Assembly: GCA_023433345.1 (NCBI GenBank)
Contig: JAEZDA010000086.1
Coordinates: 1-64,000 of the forward strand
Direction of reading: 5' to 3'
Length of the DNA stretch: 64,000 bases
Origin: Bacteroidota bacterium
Lineage (GTDB): Bacteria; Bacteroidota; Bacteroidia; Chitinophagales; Chitinophagaceae
The notes beneath the pieces were generated by a model. It was given only the letters and a program-made list of their open reading frames with translations. It was not told the DNA's origin and ran no database searches. The position numbers were made by a program, and so were the translations under genes. Positions within the stretch are counted from its first letter, which is position 1. Each line of letters begins with the position of its first letter. Positions 15,594-23,747 of this stretch are shown here, piece after piece.

Positions 15594-16426
15594 AACAATT
15601 CGGTTTTTTGGTAGATAAGTGATTTTAAATCAAGCGCAGGCTGAAGATTGAACTTAAAGCCTTCAATAGACGAAACCGCTTTCATGTTTATAATAGAGTT
15701 GGTAACAAAGGCAGCATCGGATCCTTTCCAAATGCTTTCATCAATCCTTTCTTCCGATACTTTGAAGCCGAGTTCCGGTAAAGCTTTCAACAAGTTTTTT
15801 CTGATAACACCTCCAACACATCCTTCCATTAAAGGAGGGGTGATAACTGAATTGCCATGAATAAAATAAAGATTAGCAATTGATGTTTCGCAAAACCTGT
15901 TATACTGATTTAAGATAATGCTGTCATCAAATCCATGGCTTTGCGCATACATTGCTGCCATACAACTCAGCAAATAATTATTATGTTTGAGCGGAGAAAG
16001 TATGTCCGCCATTTTTTTTGCATCTGGGTACACGCACAACTTTATCCCGTTTTCTAAAGAATCTCTTTCGTTAACGGTCAGCTTTGATGCCTCAACAAAG
16101 TACATAAATCCTCCTGGCTCTCGCATGGTGCCACCCTCTCTTATAACGGTAAAGCGTATACGCGCTTCAGCTAAAACTTCGTGCTCAACCAGTGTTTTCA
16201 CCTGATCGTAAAAAAAACTCTCGGTAAAATGTTCAGGAGTTTGAAATTGCAGCACATGCAATCCTTTAAGCAGTCTCTCAAAATGGTCCTGCATTAAAAC
16301 AAGGCCGTTTTTCGCCCACCTCATCGTTTCAAATAAACCATCGCCATAACGGAGTCCGCGGTTAGCAGAGCAAACCAAAGGAACATCAGCGGGAACTATT
16401 TCTCCATTGAAGTTTATGCATGGCAT
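15587..16426 (-). CDS. Class IV PLP-dependent aminotransferase (PabC/IlvE-like)
   Basis: A 279-residue fold-type IV PLP enzyme. The motif RGLRYGDGLFETMRW is typical of the N-terminal domain, the PLP lysine is in SPLKHNNYL, and the glutamate that contacts the pyridine nitrogen is in CETSIANLYF. Candidates are 4-amino-4-deoxychorismate lyase (folate), branched-chain aminotransferase or D-amino acid aminotransferase; the short length and 'CETSIANL' favour a PabC-like lyase, but this is inference. The frame is open upstream to 16486, but the ATG at 16426 gives the family N-terminus (MPCINFNGEIV). It ends inside the start region of photolyase. Confidence 0.8.
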   Translation of the reverse strand: MPCINFNGEIVPADVPLVCSANRGLRYGDGLFETMRWAKNGLVLMQDHFERLLKGLHVLQFQTPEHFTESFFYDQVKTLVEHEVLAEARIRFTVIREGGTMREPGGFMYFVEASKLTVNERDSLENGIKLCVYPDAKKMADILSPLKHNNYLLSCMAAMYAQSHGFDDSIILNQYNRFCETSIANLYFIHGNSVITPPLMEGCVGGVIRKNLLKALPELGFKVSEERIDESIWKGSDAAFVTNSIINMKAVSSIEGFKFNLQPALDLKSLIYQKTELFW

Positions 16427-16472
16427 TGCATAAAGATAAAGACACTGCAAATGGGTTAAGGAAAATTCCGAA

Positions 16473-17150
16473 CTACACCTCGTCAATGATCTTATGGCGA
16501 ACAGCGTACATGATCAGGCCTGCCGTGCTCTTTGCACCGGTTTTCACTTTCAGTTTATCACGGATGGCTTCAACTGTCCTCGGGCTGAGATCTACAATGT
16601 CTGCAATTTCTTTAGTGCTTTTTTCTTCACACATTAATCTTAGCACCGTTGTTTCTTTTTCCGTAAGCTGGGCGTCCGCCTGTACAAGTTGTTGAGGCGT
16701 GGGAGCTACTTTTTGCTTGAGATTTGTAAGAAGAGCCTGGTTGGTGAGATCATTAAAGTAATATTCCTGCTGAAAACAGGTTTTGATCGCTTCATATATA
16801 ACTTCAACGTCACTTGTTTTAAGGAGATAACTGTTTGCTCCGAGTTCCATGAGTTTTGTGATCATACTTTGATCTTCCAGGAAGGTGAGCATAATAACTT
16901 TAACGTTGGGTAGAATTTTCCTTATCTCCGGCAAAGCTTCGATTCCGCCCATTATTGGCATTTGGATATCAAGCAAGATGACGTCGCAGGGGATGGATTT
17001 GATCAGGTTCAGCAAGTGTTGACCGTTATCTGCTTCTGCAATAACTTTTACGTCTTTTTTGGAGCTGAGGGAGGTTTTAACTCCGGCGCGATACAACACA
17101 TGATCGTCTGCTATAATTACGCTGATGGGTTGACTGATATCCGTTTTCAT
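16473..17150 (-). CDS. NarL/FixJ-type response regulator (orphan)
   Basis: A 225-residue regulator. The receiver domain has the acidic pair in IIADDHVLY, phosphoacceptor D61 in VILLDIQMP, the conserved threonine in MLTFLED and lysine in YLLKTSD. The C-terminal LuxR-type helix-turn-helix contains LTEKETTVLRLMCEEKSTKEI and ends SAGLIMYAV-like. It has no kinase on its own strand; it is transcribed away from the divergent membrane protein-kinase-regulator module at 17.3-19.4 kb, whose kinase is a likely partner. The 190-base gap between them should contain both promoters. DNA targets unknown. Confidence 0.93.
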   Translation of the reverse strand: MKTDISQPISVIIADDHVLYRAGVKTSLSSKKDVKVIAEADNGQHLLNLIKSIPCDVILLDIQMPIMGGIEALPEIRKILPNVKVIMLTFLEDQSMITKLMELGANSYLLKTSDVEVIYEAIKTCFQQEYYFNDLTNQALLTNLKQKVAPTPQQLVQADAQLTEKETTVLRLMCEEKSTKEIADIVDLSPRTVEAIRDKLKVKTGAKSTAGLIMYAVRHKIIDEV

Positions 17151-17340
17151 ATTAGGGTGAAATTAGGTATTTCGCAGGATTTTTTCGCATCCTTTAAACG
17201 TAGAGTGCAAGTTAAAATTATTTTTTTCGCAAAGGTTAAGGGGAATTACCCGTTACCAGCGGTGGGGTTTTTACTATTTAAGAATCTTTGTGAAAAATCC
17301 CGCTAAGGAGTGTTGAAAATCCCTTTGACAAATTAAAAGG

Positions 17341-18012
17341 ATGGATGATATTAGAGGTATGGGAGTGAAAGTGGCAATCTATTTAGTTTACCTAATCGTC
17401 TTTATTAGTTTAATCCTGTCAATTCGCTTATTTGTTCGAGTTAAGGAATTTCTCTTTATTAAGAATTTATTTTGGTATTGTCTCGCTGCTTTCACTTTGA
17501 TAAACCTTATGCTCTTCCGAAATTATATTGGTGTATCTTCTCGCTCCGTATTAATATTGAACGTTCTTTCCGCAATTTTTTATTTCTGTTTCTTTGGAAT
17601 TTTTATCTTAAAAACTTTGAAATCGAAAGGCAATAGCATCTGCGGTAAGTTGGTATTCGGCTTTTTTTATTTATTGACTATTTATGCAATAATATATGAA
17701 TTGACATATTTTAATGTTTCAGGATTCTTCTTTATCCATTTTGGTTTACTGACTCTTTCTGCAGTCTATTTTCTTGATCTTTTTCAAAATATTCCACATA
17801 AACCATTTTGGATCTGCCCCGAATTTTGGGTGATAAGCGGCGTATTTACCTCCAATACTATTATAGTTCCACTCTTAGGATTAGATAATTTTTATCCCTT
17901 GGTTAGGCAAGTGATTTCTGGTTATAAGCAGATAGTATCATGCATTTCAATAATGGTATTGTATATATTCATTTGTAAAGGTGTAGTATGCTCCCTTCGC
18001 ACCCAGACATAG
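17341..18012 (+). CDS. Seven-helix membrane protein of a two-component module (copy 1)
   Basis: A 223-residue hydrophobic protein with seven predicted membrane helices, at about residues 10-30, 42-58, 68-92, 100-122, 127-147, 158-181 and 198-217. I recognise no named domain. It is similar in helix pattern and in one motif (EFWVISGVFTSNT) to the protein at 20.7 kb, which has FWICVGLFTYFTG at the same place. Its 3' end overlaps the kinase gene by 25 bases, so the two are probably translated together. The natural inference is that it senses a signal in or through the membrane for the kinase, which has only one helix of its own. The ATG at 17341 is used; an ATG seven codons later is possible. Confidence 0.75.
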   Translation: MDDIRGMGVKVAIYLVYLIVFISLILSIRLFVRVKEFLFIKNLFWYCLAAFTLINLMLFRNYIGVSSRSVLILNVLSAIFYFCFFGIFILKTLKSKGNSICGKLVFGFFYLLTIYAIIYELTYFNVSGFFFIHFGLLTLSAVYFLDLFQNIPHKPFWICPEFWVISGVFTSNTIIVPLLGLDNFYPLVRQVISGYKQIVSCISIMVLYIFICKGVVCSLRTQT

Positions 18013-18806
18013 TTATAGCAATTGTAGTGATTTGTTCATTAGCTTTCCTTCTCTTGGTTGGAATGGTAATCTATTTCCTTTACGGAACTCAAAAGAAACA
18101 AATTGCTCATTTTAAGAACCTGGAAGAACTTAAAATGCGGCAAGAGAATGAAATTTTGCAAGCACAACTCGAAATCCAGGAACAAACCTTCGCTAATATT
18201 TCGGGCGAGATACATGACAATGTTGGTCAAAAGCTCACACTGGCCAAACTGCACTTAAATACAATGCCATTAAACGGGAACTTACATTTAGCGAATCAGC
18301 TTGATCAATCAATAAGGCTAATAAGCGAAGTAATAACTGATTTGAGCGATATGAGCCGGAGTATGAGTTCGGAGATAGTATTGCAAAGCGGCCTTATCAA
18401 GGCTGTTGAGTTTGAGGTAGGTCAAATTGCAAAAACCGGCCTCTTCGAAATTAAATCCAGGGTAACGGGTGAACCAGTATTTCTTCAATCTTCAACGGAA
18501 TTAGTGATTTTCAGAATTGTGCAGGAGGCCTTGCATAACATTATCAAGCATGCCTCTGCTACGAGAATTTTCATTGAGCTGGATTACTCAAATAATAATT
18601 TCAATATGCTTATCCGCGATAATGGGCAGGGATTTAAAATGTTAAGAGCGGACGCATGCGGTATTGGGCTCGCCAATATGCAGCGGAGGGCAAAGATCAT
18701 CGATTCCATTCTAAAAATCGAAACTGCCCCCGGGGAAGGAACCATTATTACACTTCAAAAATCATTATATGAAACCGACGAAGTTCAAAGTACTTCTGGC
18801 AGATGA
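17988..18806 (+). CDS. Membrane-anchored histidine kinase, HisKA_3 type (copy 1)
   Basis: A 272-residue kinase with one membrane helix (residues 8-32), a short coiled-coil stretch (about 35-70), a dimerisation/phosphoacceptor domain with H76 in SGEIHDNVGQKLTLAKL, and a GHKL ATPase domain. The N-box is VQEALHNIIKHA, the D-box RDNGQGF and the G-box CGIGLANMQRRA. It lacks any extracytoplasmic sensor domain. It overlaps the seven-helix gene upstream by 25 bases and the response regulator downstream by 38 bases, so the three form a tightly coupled module. Kinases with this H-box phosphorylate NarL-type regulators. Confidence 0.93.
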   Translation: MLPSHPDIVIAIVVICSLAFLLLVGMVIYFLYGTQKKQIAHFKNLEELKMRQENEILQAQLEIQEQTFANISGEIHDNVGQKLTLAKLHLNTMPLNGNLHLANQLDQSIRLISEVITDLSDMSRSMSSEIVLQSGLIKAVEFEVGQIAKTGLFEIKSRVTGEPVFLQSSTELVIFRIVQEALHNIIKHASATRIFIELDYSNNNFNMLIRDNGQGFKMLRADACGIGLANMQRRAKIIDSILKIETAPGEGTIITLQKSLYETDEVQSTSGR

Positions 18807-19428
18807 CCATGTACTACTCAGGGATGCATTAGCCAACCTCATCAATTCTTTTGACGAGTTCACAGTTATTTCGTCCGCAGGGAACGGGGCGGAATTATTT
18901 GAAGAAATCGAGAAAGGTTATATGCCTGACCTTGTGTTGTTAGATCTTAACATGCCAATGATGGATGGATTTGAAACCACCCGTTTACTACATAACCGTT
19001 ATCCTGACATAAGAATATTGATCCTCACCATGTATGATTCAGAGATCGCGCTAATACGGTTGCTGCAAATGGGTGTGCGGGGATTTTTGAAAAAAGACAT
19101 TCATCCTTCCGAATTAAAAGCATCCTTACTCGCGGTGGCAAATTCTGGCTATTATTATTCTAATAATACTACGGGGAAACTTGCTTCAATGTTTCAGAAA
19201 CATCATGAAAGCCAGACCTCGCTGGAAAAATCATTACTCAATGAGAAAGAAATTGAGTTCCTAAAATTCGCCAGTACCGACCTCACCTATAAAGAAATTG
19301 CCGGTAAAATGAATATGTCGCCGCGGTCAATAGATTGCTGCAGAGACGGACTTTTTGAAAAGCTCGATGTAAAAAGCAGGGTGGGGCTGGCTATCTATGC
19401 AGTAAAGCACGGAATAGTAACTTTCTGA
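18769..19428 (+). CDS. NarL/FixJ-type response regulator of module 1
   Basis: A 219-residue regulator with receiver acidic residues in LLADDHVLLR, phosphoacceptor D59 in LVLLDLNMP, threonine in LTMYDSE, lysine in FLKKDIH, and a LuxR-type helix-turn-helix (LTYKEIAGKMNMSPRSIDCCRDG). In the recognition helix the usual V-E of SPRTVE is replaced by SPRSIDCCRD, so its DNA target probably differs from those of the other three regulators nearby. It overlaps the kinase gene by 38 bases and abuts, stop to stop, the convergent regulator at 19429. Confidence 0.93.
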   Translation: MKPTKFKVLLADDHVLLRDALANLINSFDEFTVISSAGNGAELFEEIEKGYMPDLVLLDLNMPMMDGFETTRLLHNRYPDIRILILTMYDSEIALIRLLQMGVRGFLKKDIHPSELKASLLAVANSGYYYSNNTTGKLASMFQKHHESQTSLEKSLLNEKEIEFLKFASTDLTYKEIAGKMNMSPRSIDCCRDGLFEKLDVKSRVGLAIYAVKHGIVTF

Positions 19429-20094
19429 TCAATCGATCAGCTTATTGCGCATGCCGTACATGATTAGTCCGCCGATGGTTTTCGCGTTAACCTTGGTTTT
19501 CATGTTTTGCCGTATGGTTTCAATTGTACGCGGACTGAGAAAAATTATTTTGGAAATTTCTTCAGTGGTCTTGTCTTCAGCCAACAGTTTGAGAATTTTT
19601 ATTTCTTTCTCGTTAAATGATACCGGGGTATTTGCTCCATAATGCTGTCGAACATTTTTTTTCTGCATGAGCTTCCCCATAACGGCTTTGTTCACCAGGT
19701 CGTTGAAATAAAAATCATCATTCATGCAGGTGAGAATGGCCTCATAAATTTCTTCCGGATCAGTGGTTTTGGTTAAATAGGCATTTGCGCCCATCTCCAT
19801 CATCTTACTGATCATTTGCTGGTCATCGTACATTGTAAGCACGATGATCTTAATGTCCTCATACTCTTTGCGGATCAGCTGGATGGCATTTATTCCGTCG
19901 ATCTCCGGCATGCGAATATCCATTAACAGAACCTCGGGTTTTTTGATAGAGATCTTATGCATCATCTCCTTACCGTCTTCCGCTTCCCATAACATCTTAA
20001 GGTTTTCTTTTCCGGAAAGGGCCATCTTAATACCGTCTCGGAAAATCTTGTGGTCGTCCGCAATAGCGATCTTGATCTGGTTATCAGTTGACAT
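19429..20094 (-). CDS. NarL/FixJ-type response regulator (orphan)
   Basis: A 221-residue regulator. Receiver: AIADDHKIFRDG, phosphoacceptor D59 in VLLMDIRMP, threonine in LTMYDDQ, lysine in YLTKTTD. The LuxR-type domain has FNEKEIKILKLLAEDKTTEE and LSPRTIETIRQNMKTK. It is closest in sequence style to the regulators at 16.5 and 22.4 kb. It is convergent with the module 1 regulator: its stop codon begins at the very next base, with no spacer and no terminator. It has no kinase on its strand. Confidence 0.93.
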   Translation of the reverse strand: MSTDNQIKIAIADDHKIFRDGIKMALSGKENLKMLWEAEDGKEMMHKISIKKPEVLLMDIRMPEIDGINAIQLIRKEYEDIKIIVLTMYDDQQMISKMMEMGANAYLTKTTDPEEIYEAILTCMNDDFYFNDLVNKAVMGKLMQKKNVRQHYGANTPVSFNEKEIKILKLLAEDKTTEEISKIIFLSPRTIETIRQNMKTKVNAKTIGGLIMYGMRNKLID

Positions 20095-20676
20095 TGTGAT
20101 CTTGGGGTTAGTAGCGCGCTGAAATTACATAATTTCCCGGGGAAATATCCGGCAAGGACCTTTTTTCCCTAAACTCGAATAAAAAATATTTGGCAATCAG
20201 GTGAATATAAAAAGTTTGACCGTAAAAATACAAGACTTTGTGAAGGTACTTCTACTTTACTTCTTAGGTAATTATACGAATTGTAGGAACTTTTAAAACG
20301 AATTGATATTCAATACCCTTGATTTTGAACTTTTGTTAGGACATCTATAATACGTTGAAATACAATCAAATGCGTGATAATTCTACCCTATCGTAAGTTT
20401 ACGAATGGAACCGGCCCAAATAGAATAGTAAAAATACTATTTTACATTCGTAGATTTACCTTATTTTTACGTGGTTTGAATCAGGAAAATTTGGTGAAAT
20501 GCTCGCTGACACTGCATTTTATTTAATCGGGCTTTTACGATGATTTCTCTACCTCTTGCGATCGCCGGGGAAAAGAGCCAAGTTTACAGTTGGAATGAAT
20601 TCTTAACCACAAAAATGATTTTATGATCGGCGTATTAATCGGAGCTTTGACTCTTTTATTCTCTCGTTCAATGTAA
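20095..20676. other. AT-rich intergenic region between divergent signalling genes
   Basis: About 580 bases with many A/T runs and no open frame with family character. The longest in-frame fragment I noticed is 28 codons from an ATG at 20540, not convincing. The region should contain the promoter of the minus-strand regulator and other control sites. I see no strong hairpin-plus-T terminator in it. Confidence 0.5.
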
Positions 20677-20705
20677 TTGACTTTAGGATTAGTTAGCTAA
20701 ATTTG
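20677..20705 (+). promoter_or_regulatory. Putative promoter of signalling module 2
   Basis: TTG at 20677-20679 and TAAATTTG at 20698-20705, with 18 bases between, match the Bacteroidota -33/-7 pattern. The expected transcription start is near 20712, only a few bases upstream of the first sense codons of the seven-helix gene. Together with its missing ATG, this suggests a transcript with a very short leader. Confidence 0.55.
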
Positions 20706-20720
20706 TATTTAAACTAACTG

Positions 20721-21443
20721 ATTCTGCAACAGATTGTTTTAATTACATTATTAACTGAGTACTTACCTTTAATTTCGTGCTTATTTTTCCTTAGGAAAAT
20801 AACTAGCAGGGAGTTAAAGGTTTTTTTTATTTATGCATCAATCCTCGGGTTGTTTGCTTCGATCTTGATTTTTACAAATTTTGTGATTGGGTCAGCGGAA
20901 ACCTACCAAAAAACGGTAAATATTTTTGTTTTAGCTGAGTTCGTTTGTTTAGGATTTTTTTTTCAAAGCGTATTTTCCGGAAAACTATTTAAGACAATCT
21001 CTGTCCTTGTAATTTTTCCTTTTTTCATTTTTTGGGTATACAAATTCGTTACCAGTCCTGGGACTTTTAGCAATTCGGTTTTGGTATTTGAATTTTTTGT
21101 TTTCATCCTTCTTATCATATACTATTTTTATGAAAGGATGAAAACGATCATTTTCTATCCTGTCTATCAGATTTGCACCTTTTGGATATGTGTTGGTCTG
21201 TTTACTTATTTTACGGGAAATTTTTTCGTTAGTAGTTTTCTTACTAAAACAAAGGATCCGGAGATTTTAAGGCAAATGCAATTGATATACACAATTGTGA
21301 CTATATCCAAGAATGTTATCTTAGCTTTTGCAATGTTCGGAAGCAACATGAATGGAAAAGAAGTGGAAAATAACGGAAGATTTAGGTTACCCGATGACGT
21401 AATCCTTGATGATTTCAAACTAACAAACCTTAATAAGACCTAA
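20721..21443 (+). CDS. Seven-helix membrane protein of a two-component module (copy 2), non-canonical start
   Basis: Hydrophobic protein related to the one at 17.3 kb. The first usable ATG/GTG/TTG in this frame is TTG at 20850, but starting there cuts a membrane helix in half and leaves about six helices. The same frame stays open upstream to a stop at 20715-20717 and encodes two more hydrophobic stretches (IVLITLLTEYLPLISCLFFL and FFIYASILGLFASILIF), giving seven helices as in the paralogue. No ATG, GTG or TTG exists between 20718 and 20850, so initiation at an ATT or CTG (20721 ATT drawn here, 240 residues) is inferred. The kinase gene follows after 14 bases. Function: probable sensor or signal-coupling partner. 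Confidence 0.6.
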   Translation: MLQQIVLITLLTEYLPLISCLFFLRKITSRELKVFFIYASILGLFASILIFTNFVIGSAETYQKTVNIFVLAEFVCLGFFFQSVFSGKLFKTISVLVIFPFFIFWVYKFVTSPGTFSNSVLVFEFFVFILLIIYYFYERMKTIIFYPVYQICTFWICVGLFTYFTGNFFVSSFLTKTKDPEILRQMQLIYTIVTISKNVILAFAMFGSNMNGKEVENNGRFRLPDDVILDDFKLTNLNKT

Positions 21444-21457
21444 ACCTAACCCGGCTG

Positions 21458-22288
21458 ATGTTTTTCTTGCAAGTGCAGAATGAGGGGATACCGCGTTTAA
21501 TGTTCATTGGAACATTGGCGATGGTAATTTTGGCTATAGGTATTATCGTGTTTGTGATTTTTCATCAGCGAAAAGTGATCAGGTATCAACTGCTGATGAA
21601 GAAGATGGAAGCAGAGAAACAACAGATACTTTTAAATGCTTCAATTCGCTTTCAGGAGGAGGAACGTCAACGCATAGCCGCAGATCTACATGATGATGCG
21701 GGCCCGCTGCTGGCAACGGCGCGCCTTTATCTGAACGAAAACCTCATCAACCAGGAAAAGGCACAGCAACTGCAAAGCATACTGAGTGCAAAACAAATTA
21801 TCGATGATGCTATTTTATTGATTAGGAATATCAGTCATAGCCTGATGCCGCCAACCCTTAAAAATTTCGGACTTGAAAGCGCAACGACAGACCTCTTTCA
21901 AAAAATAAGCGGAAGCGGAACGGTAAATGCAAGCGCGCGATTTCACGATTACAGGCAAAGGCTAAAGGTAGATGCGGAATTGCTTGTTTTCCGCATCATA
22001 CAGGAGCTTGTGAATAATATACTTAAACACAGCAATGCAGGTTTCATTCATCTTACACAGAATGCTAATGATAGTTTCATTTACCTGAGGCTTCACCACG
22101 ACGGTAAAGGAATTGTACAGGGTGAATTTGACAAATTGAATCAGAATGCTCACGGGCTCGGGTTGAAAAACATCGCAAGCCGCATAAACGTTTTGCAGGG
22201 AAGGATCTACTTTGAAATTGATCCAAGCAGAACATATTATAAAGTTACCCTGGAAGTTCCAAAGAATGAGGCAAACACCGCCAGGTAA
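21458..22288 (+). CDS. Membrane-anchored histidine kinase, HisKA_3 type (copy 2)
   Basis: A 276-residue kinase built like copy 1: one membrane helix (about 13-35), a coiled-coil linker (about 40-62), phosphoacceptor H78 in EERQRIAADLHDDAGPLL, then a GHKL domain with N-box QELVNNILKHSNA, D-box HHDGKGIV and G-box HGLGLKNIASRI. The phosphoacceptor box follows the HisKA_3 consensus more closely than copy 1. No periplasmic or PAS sensor is present. It lies between the seven-helix gene (14 bases upstream) and a response regulator (74 bases downstream). Confidence 0.93.
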   Translation: MFFLQVQNEGIPRLMFIGTLAMVILAIGIIVFVIFHQRKVIRYQLLMKKMEAEKQQILLNASIRFQEEERQRIAADLHDDAGPLLATARLYLNENLINQEKAQQLQSILSAKQIIDDAILLIRNISHSLMPPTLKNFGLESATTDLFQKISGSGTVNASARFHDYRQRLKVDAELLVFRIIQELVNNILKHSNAGFIHLTQNANDSFIYLRLHHDGKGIVQGEFDKLNQNAHGLGLKNIASRINVLQGRIYFEIDPSRTYYKVTLEVPKNEANTAR

Positions 22289-22362
22289 AGCCTTTCAACA
22301 TATAGCATCTGTTTTATATGAATTACTAAGACACATTCTAAAAAGATGTGCTTATTTTTACC

Positions 22363-23025
22363 ATGACTATGCTTCCCAATATCATAAAGGTTGCTATTGC
22401 AGATGACCACAAGATCTTTCGCAAAGGCGTGATCCTTTCAATGCGCACCTATACCAATATCAAATTTGTGATGGAGGCTGATAATGGTGAGGACCTTATT
22501 GAAAAGATACCTGAATCAATGCCTGATGTTATTTTGTGCGATCTTAAAATGCCGGTTAAAGATGGCATCGATGCAACAAAAGTGATTTCAAAAAATTATC
22601 CTAACATCCGGGTGATCATTCTCACCATGTTTGAAGATGAAAGGTTCGTTGGTCACCTGATGGACTGTGGAGCTGCTGGATACCTGTTGAAGAACACTGA
22701 ACCAGCCGAGATAAAACGTGCGATCATGGATGTGGTAAGAACCGGTTTCTATCTCAATCCTTTTGTAAACAAAGTACTGATCAAGAAAAATTACAGCAAA
22801 CAAAAGTTTAACCCCAGCCTCACTTCAGAAGTAGTTCTGAGCGACCGTGAGAAAGAAGTGCTGACACTCGTTTGTATGGAATTCACTGCTACGGAAATAG
22901 CGGCGAAGATGGATATCAGCGCGAGAACAGTGGAAGCAATTAAGGATAGGTTGATGGAACGTTTTGGCGTGAAAAACTCGGTAGGTCTCGTATTCTATGC
23001 GATGAAAAATCAACTGATCGATTAG
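22363..23025 (+). CDS. NarL/FixJ-type response regulator of module 2
   Basis: A 220-residue regulator with receiver residues VAIADDHKIFRKG, phosphoacceptor D60 in VILCDLKMP, threonine in LTMFEDE and lysine in YLLKNTE, and a LuxR-type helix-turn-helix (LSDREKEVLTLVCMEFTATE, ISARTVEAIKDRL). The frame could begin at a GTG at 22348, but the ATG at 22363 (or a second at 22369) is the more usual start. Its last four bases are shared with the stop codon of the convergent kinase gene for deoxynucleosides. Confidence 0.93.
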   Translation: MTMLPNIIKVAIADDHKIFRKGVILSMRTYTNIKFVMEADNGEDLIEKIPESMPDVILCDLKMPVKDGIDATKVISKNYPNIRVIILTMFEDERFVGHLMDCGAAGYLLKNTEPAEIKRAIMDVVRTGFYLNPFVNKVLIKKNYSKQKFNPSLTSEVVLSDREKEVLTLVCMEFTATEIAAKMDISARTVEAIKDRLMERFGVKNSVGLVFYAMKNQLID

Positions 23026-23657
23026 AAAAGACCGAAGAGTGTTGAATCGATTTTTGAAATTACCTGCCCCAGGTGCTCCTCATTCTCCGCGAATTTATTT
23101 ACATCCGCATCTATAACAAGAAGTTTTCCCTCCTTATAATTGTCGATCCAGTTATTATATAATTCGTTCAGCTTTTTAAGATAGTCGAGCCTTATGTTCT
23201 CCTCGTACTCCCTGCCTCTTTTTTGAATCTGCCCTACAAGAGTTGGAACTGACGCTTTCAGATAGATCAATAAGTCGGGCGGTTGAACCATGCTTTTTAG
23301 TGTTTCGAAAAATTGATAATAATTTTCAAAATCACGTTTGCCCATCAGGCCCATATCATGAAGATTGGGCGCAAAAATATTTGCATCCTCATATATTGTC
23401 CTGTCCTGAATGATCGTTTCGGTACCGCGCTGAATTTCCAACAGCTGATTTAAACGACTGTTCAGAAAATAAATTTGCAGGTTAAAACTCCAGCGGGGCA
23501 TGTCCTCATAAAAATCGTTCAGGTAAGGATTATGATCGACATCTTCAAACTGCGGTATCCATTTGTAATGTTTACTTAATAATTCGGTAAGTGTTGTTTT
23601 ACCTGCGCCGATATTGCCTGCAACAGCAATGTGTTTTGGTTTTTTAATACTCGCCAT
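23022..23657 (-). CDS. Deoxynucleoside kinase
   Basis: A 211-residue deoxynucleoside kinase of the dGK/dCK/dAK family, which phosphorylates salvaged deoxynucleosides. It has the P-loop GNIGAGKTTL at residues 15-24, the EDV/DHNPYL substrate region, QDRTIYEDA with the catalytic-site D-R pair, and the lid arginines in KRGREYEENIRLDYL. Base specificity (purine or pyrimidine) cannot be read with confidence. The gene is convergent with a response regulator and shares four bases with it. Confidence 0.9.
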   Translation of the reverse strand: MASIKKPKHIAVAGNIGAGKTTLTELLSKHYKWIPQFEDVDHNPYLNDFYEDMPRWSFNLQIYFLNSRLNQLLEIQRGTETIIQDRTIYEDANIFAPNLHDMGLMGKRDFENYYQFFETLKSMVQPPDLLIYLKASVPTLVGQIQKRGREYEENIRLDYLKKLNELYNNWIDNYKEGKLLVIDADVNKFAENEEHLGQVISKIDSTLFGLF

Positions 23658-23747
23658 TGCGGTTCGTCCCTTTTGATGTTTTTGAAAATGCTTTTGTTGA
23701 AAGTAGGGAAACTTCTTTTTCCCTCATACTTTTTCCGGTAATAAAAA

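Noticed and set aside
20540..20626. 28-codon frame in the AT-rich signalling intergenic region
   Set aside because: Too short and isolated, with no clear start context; could be chance.
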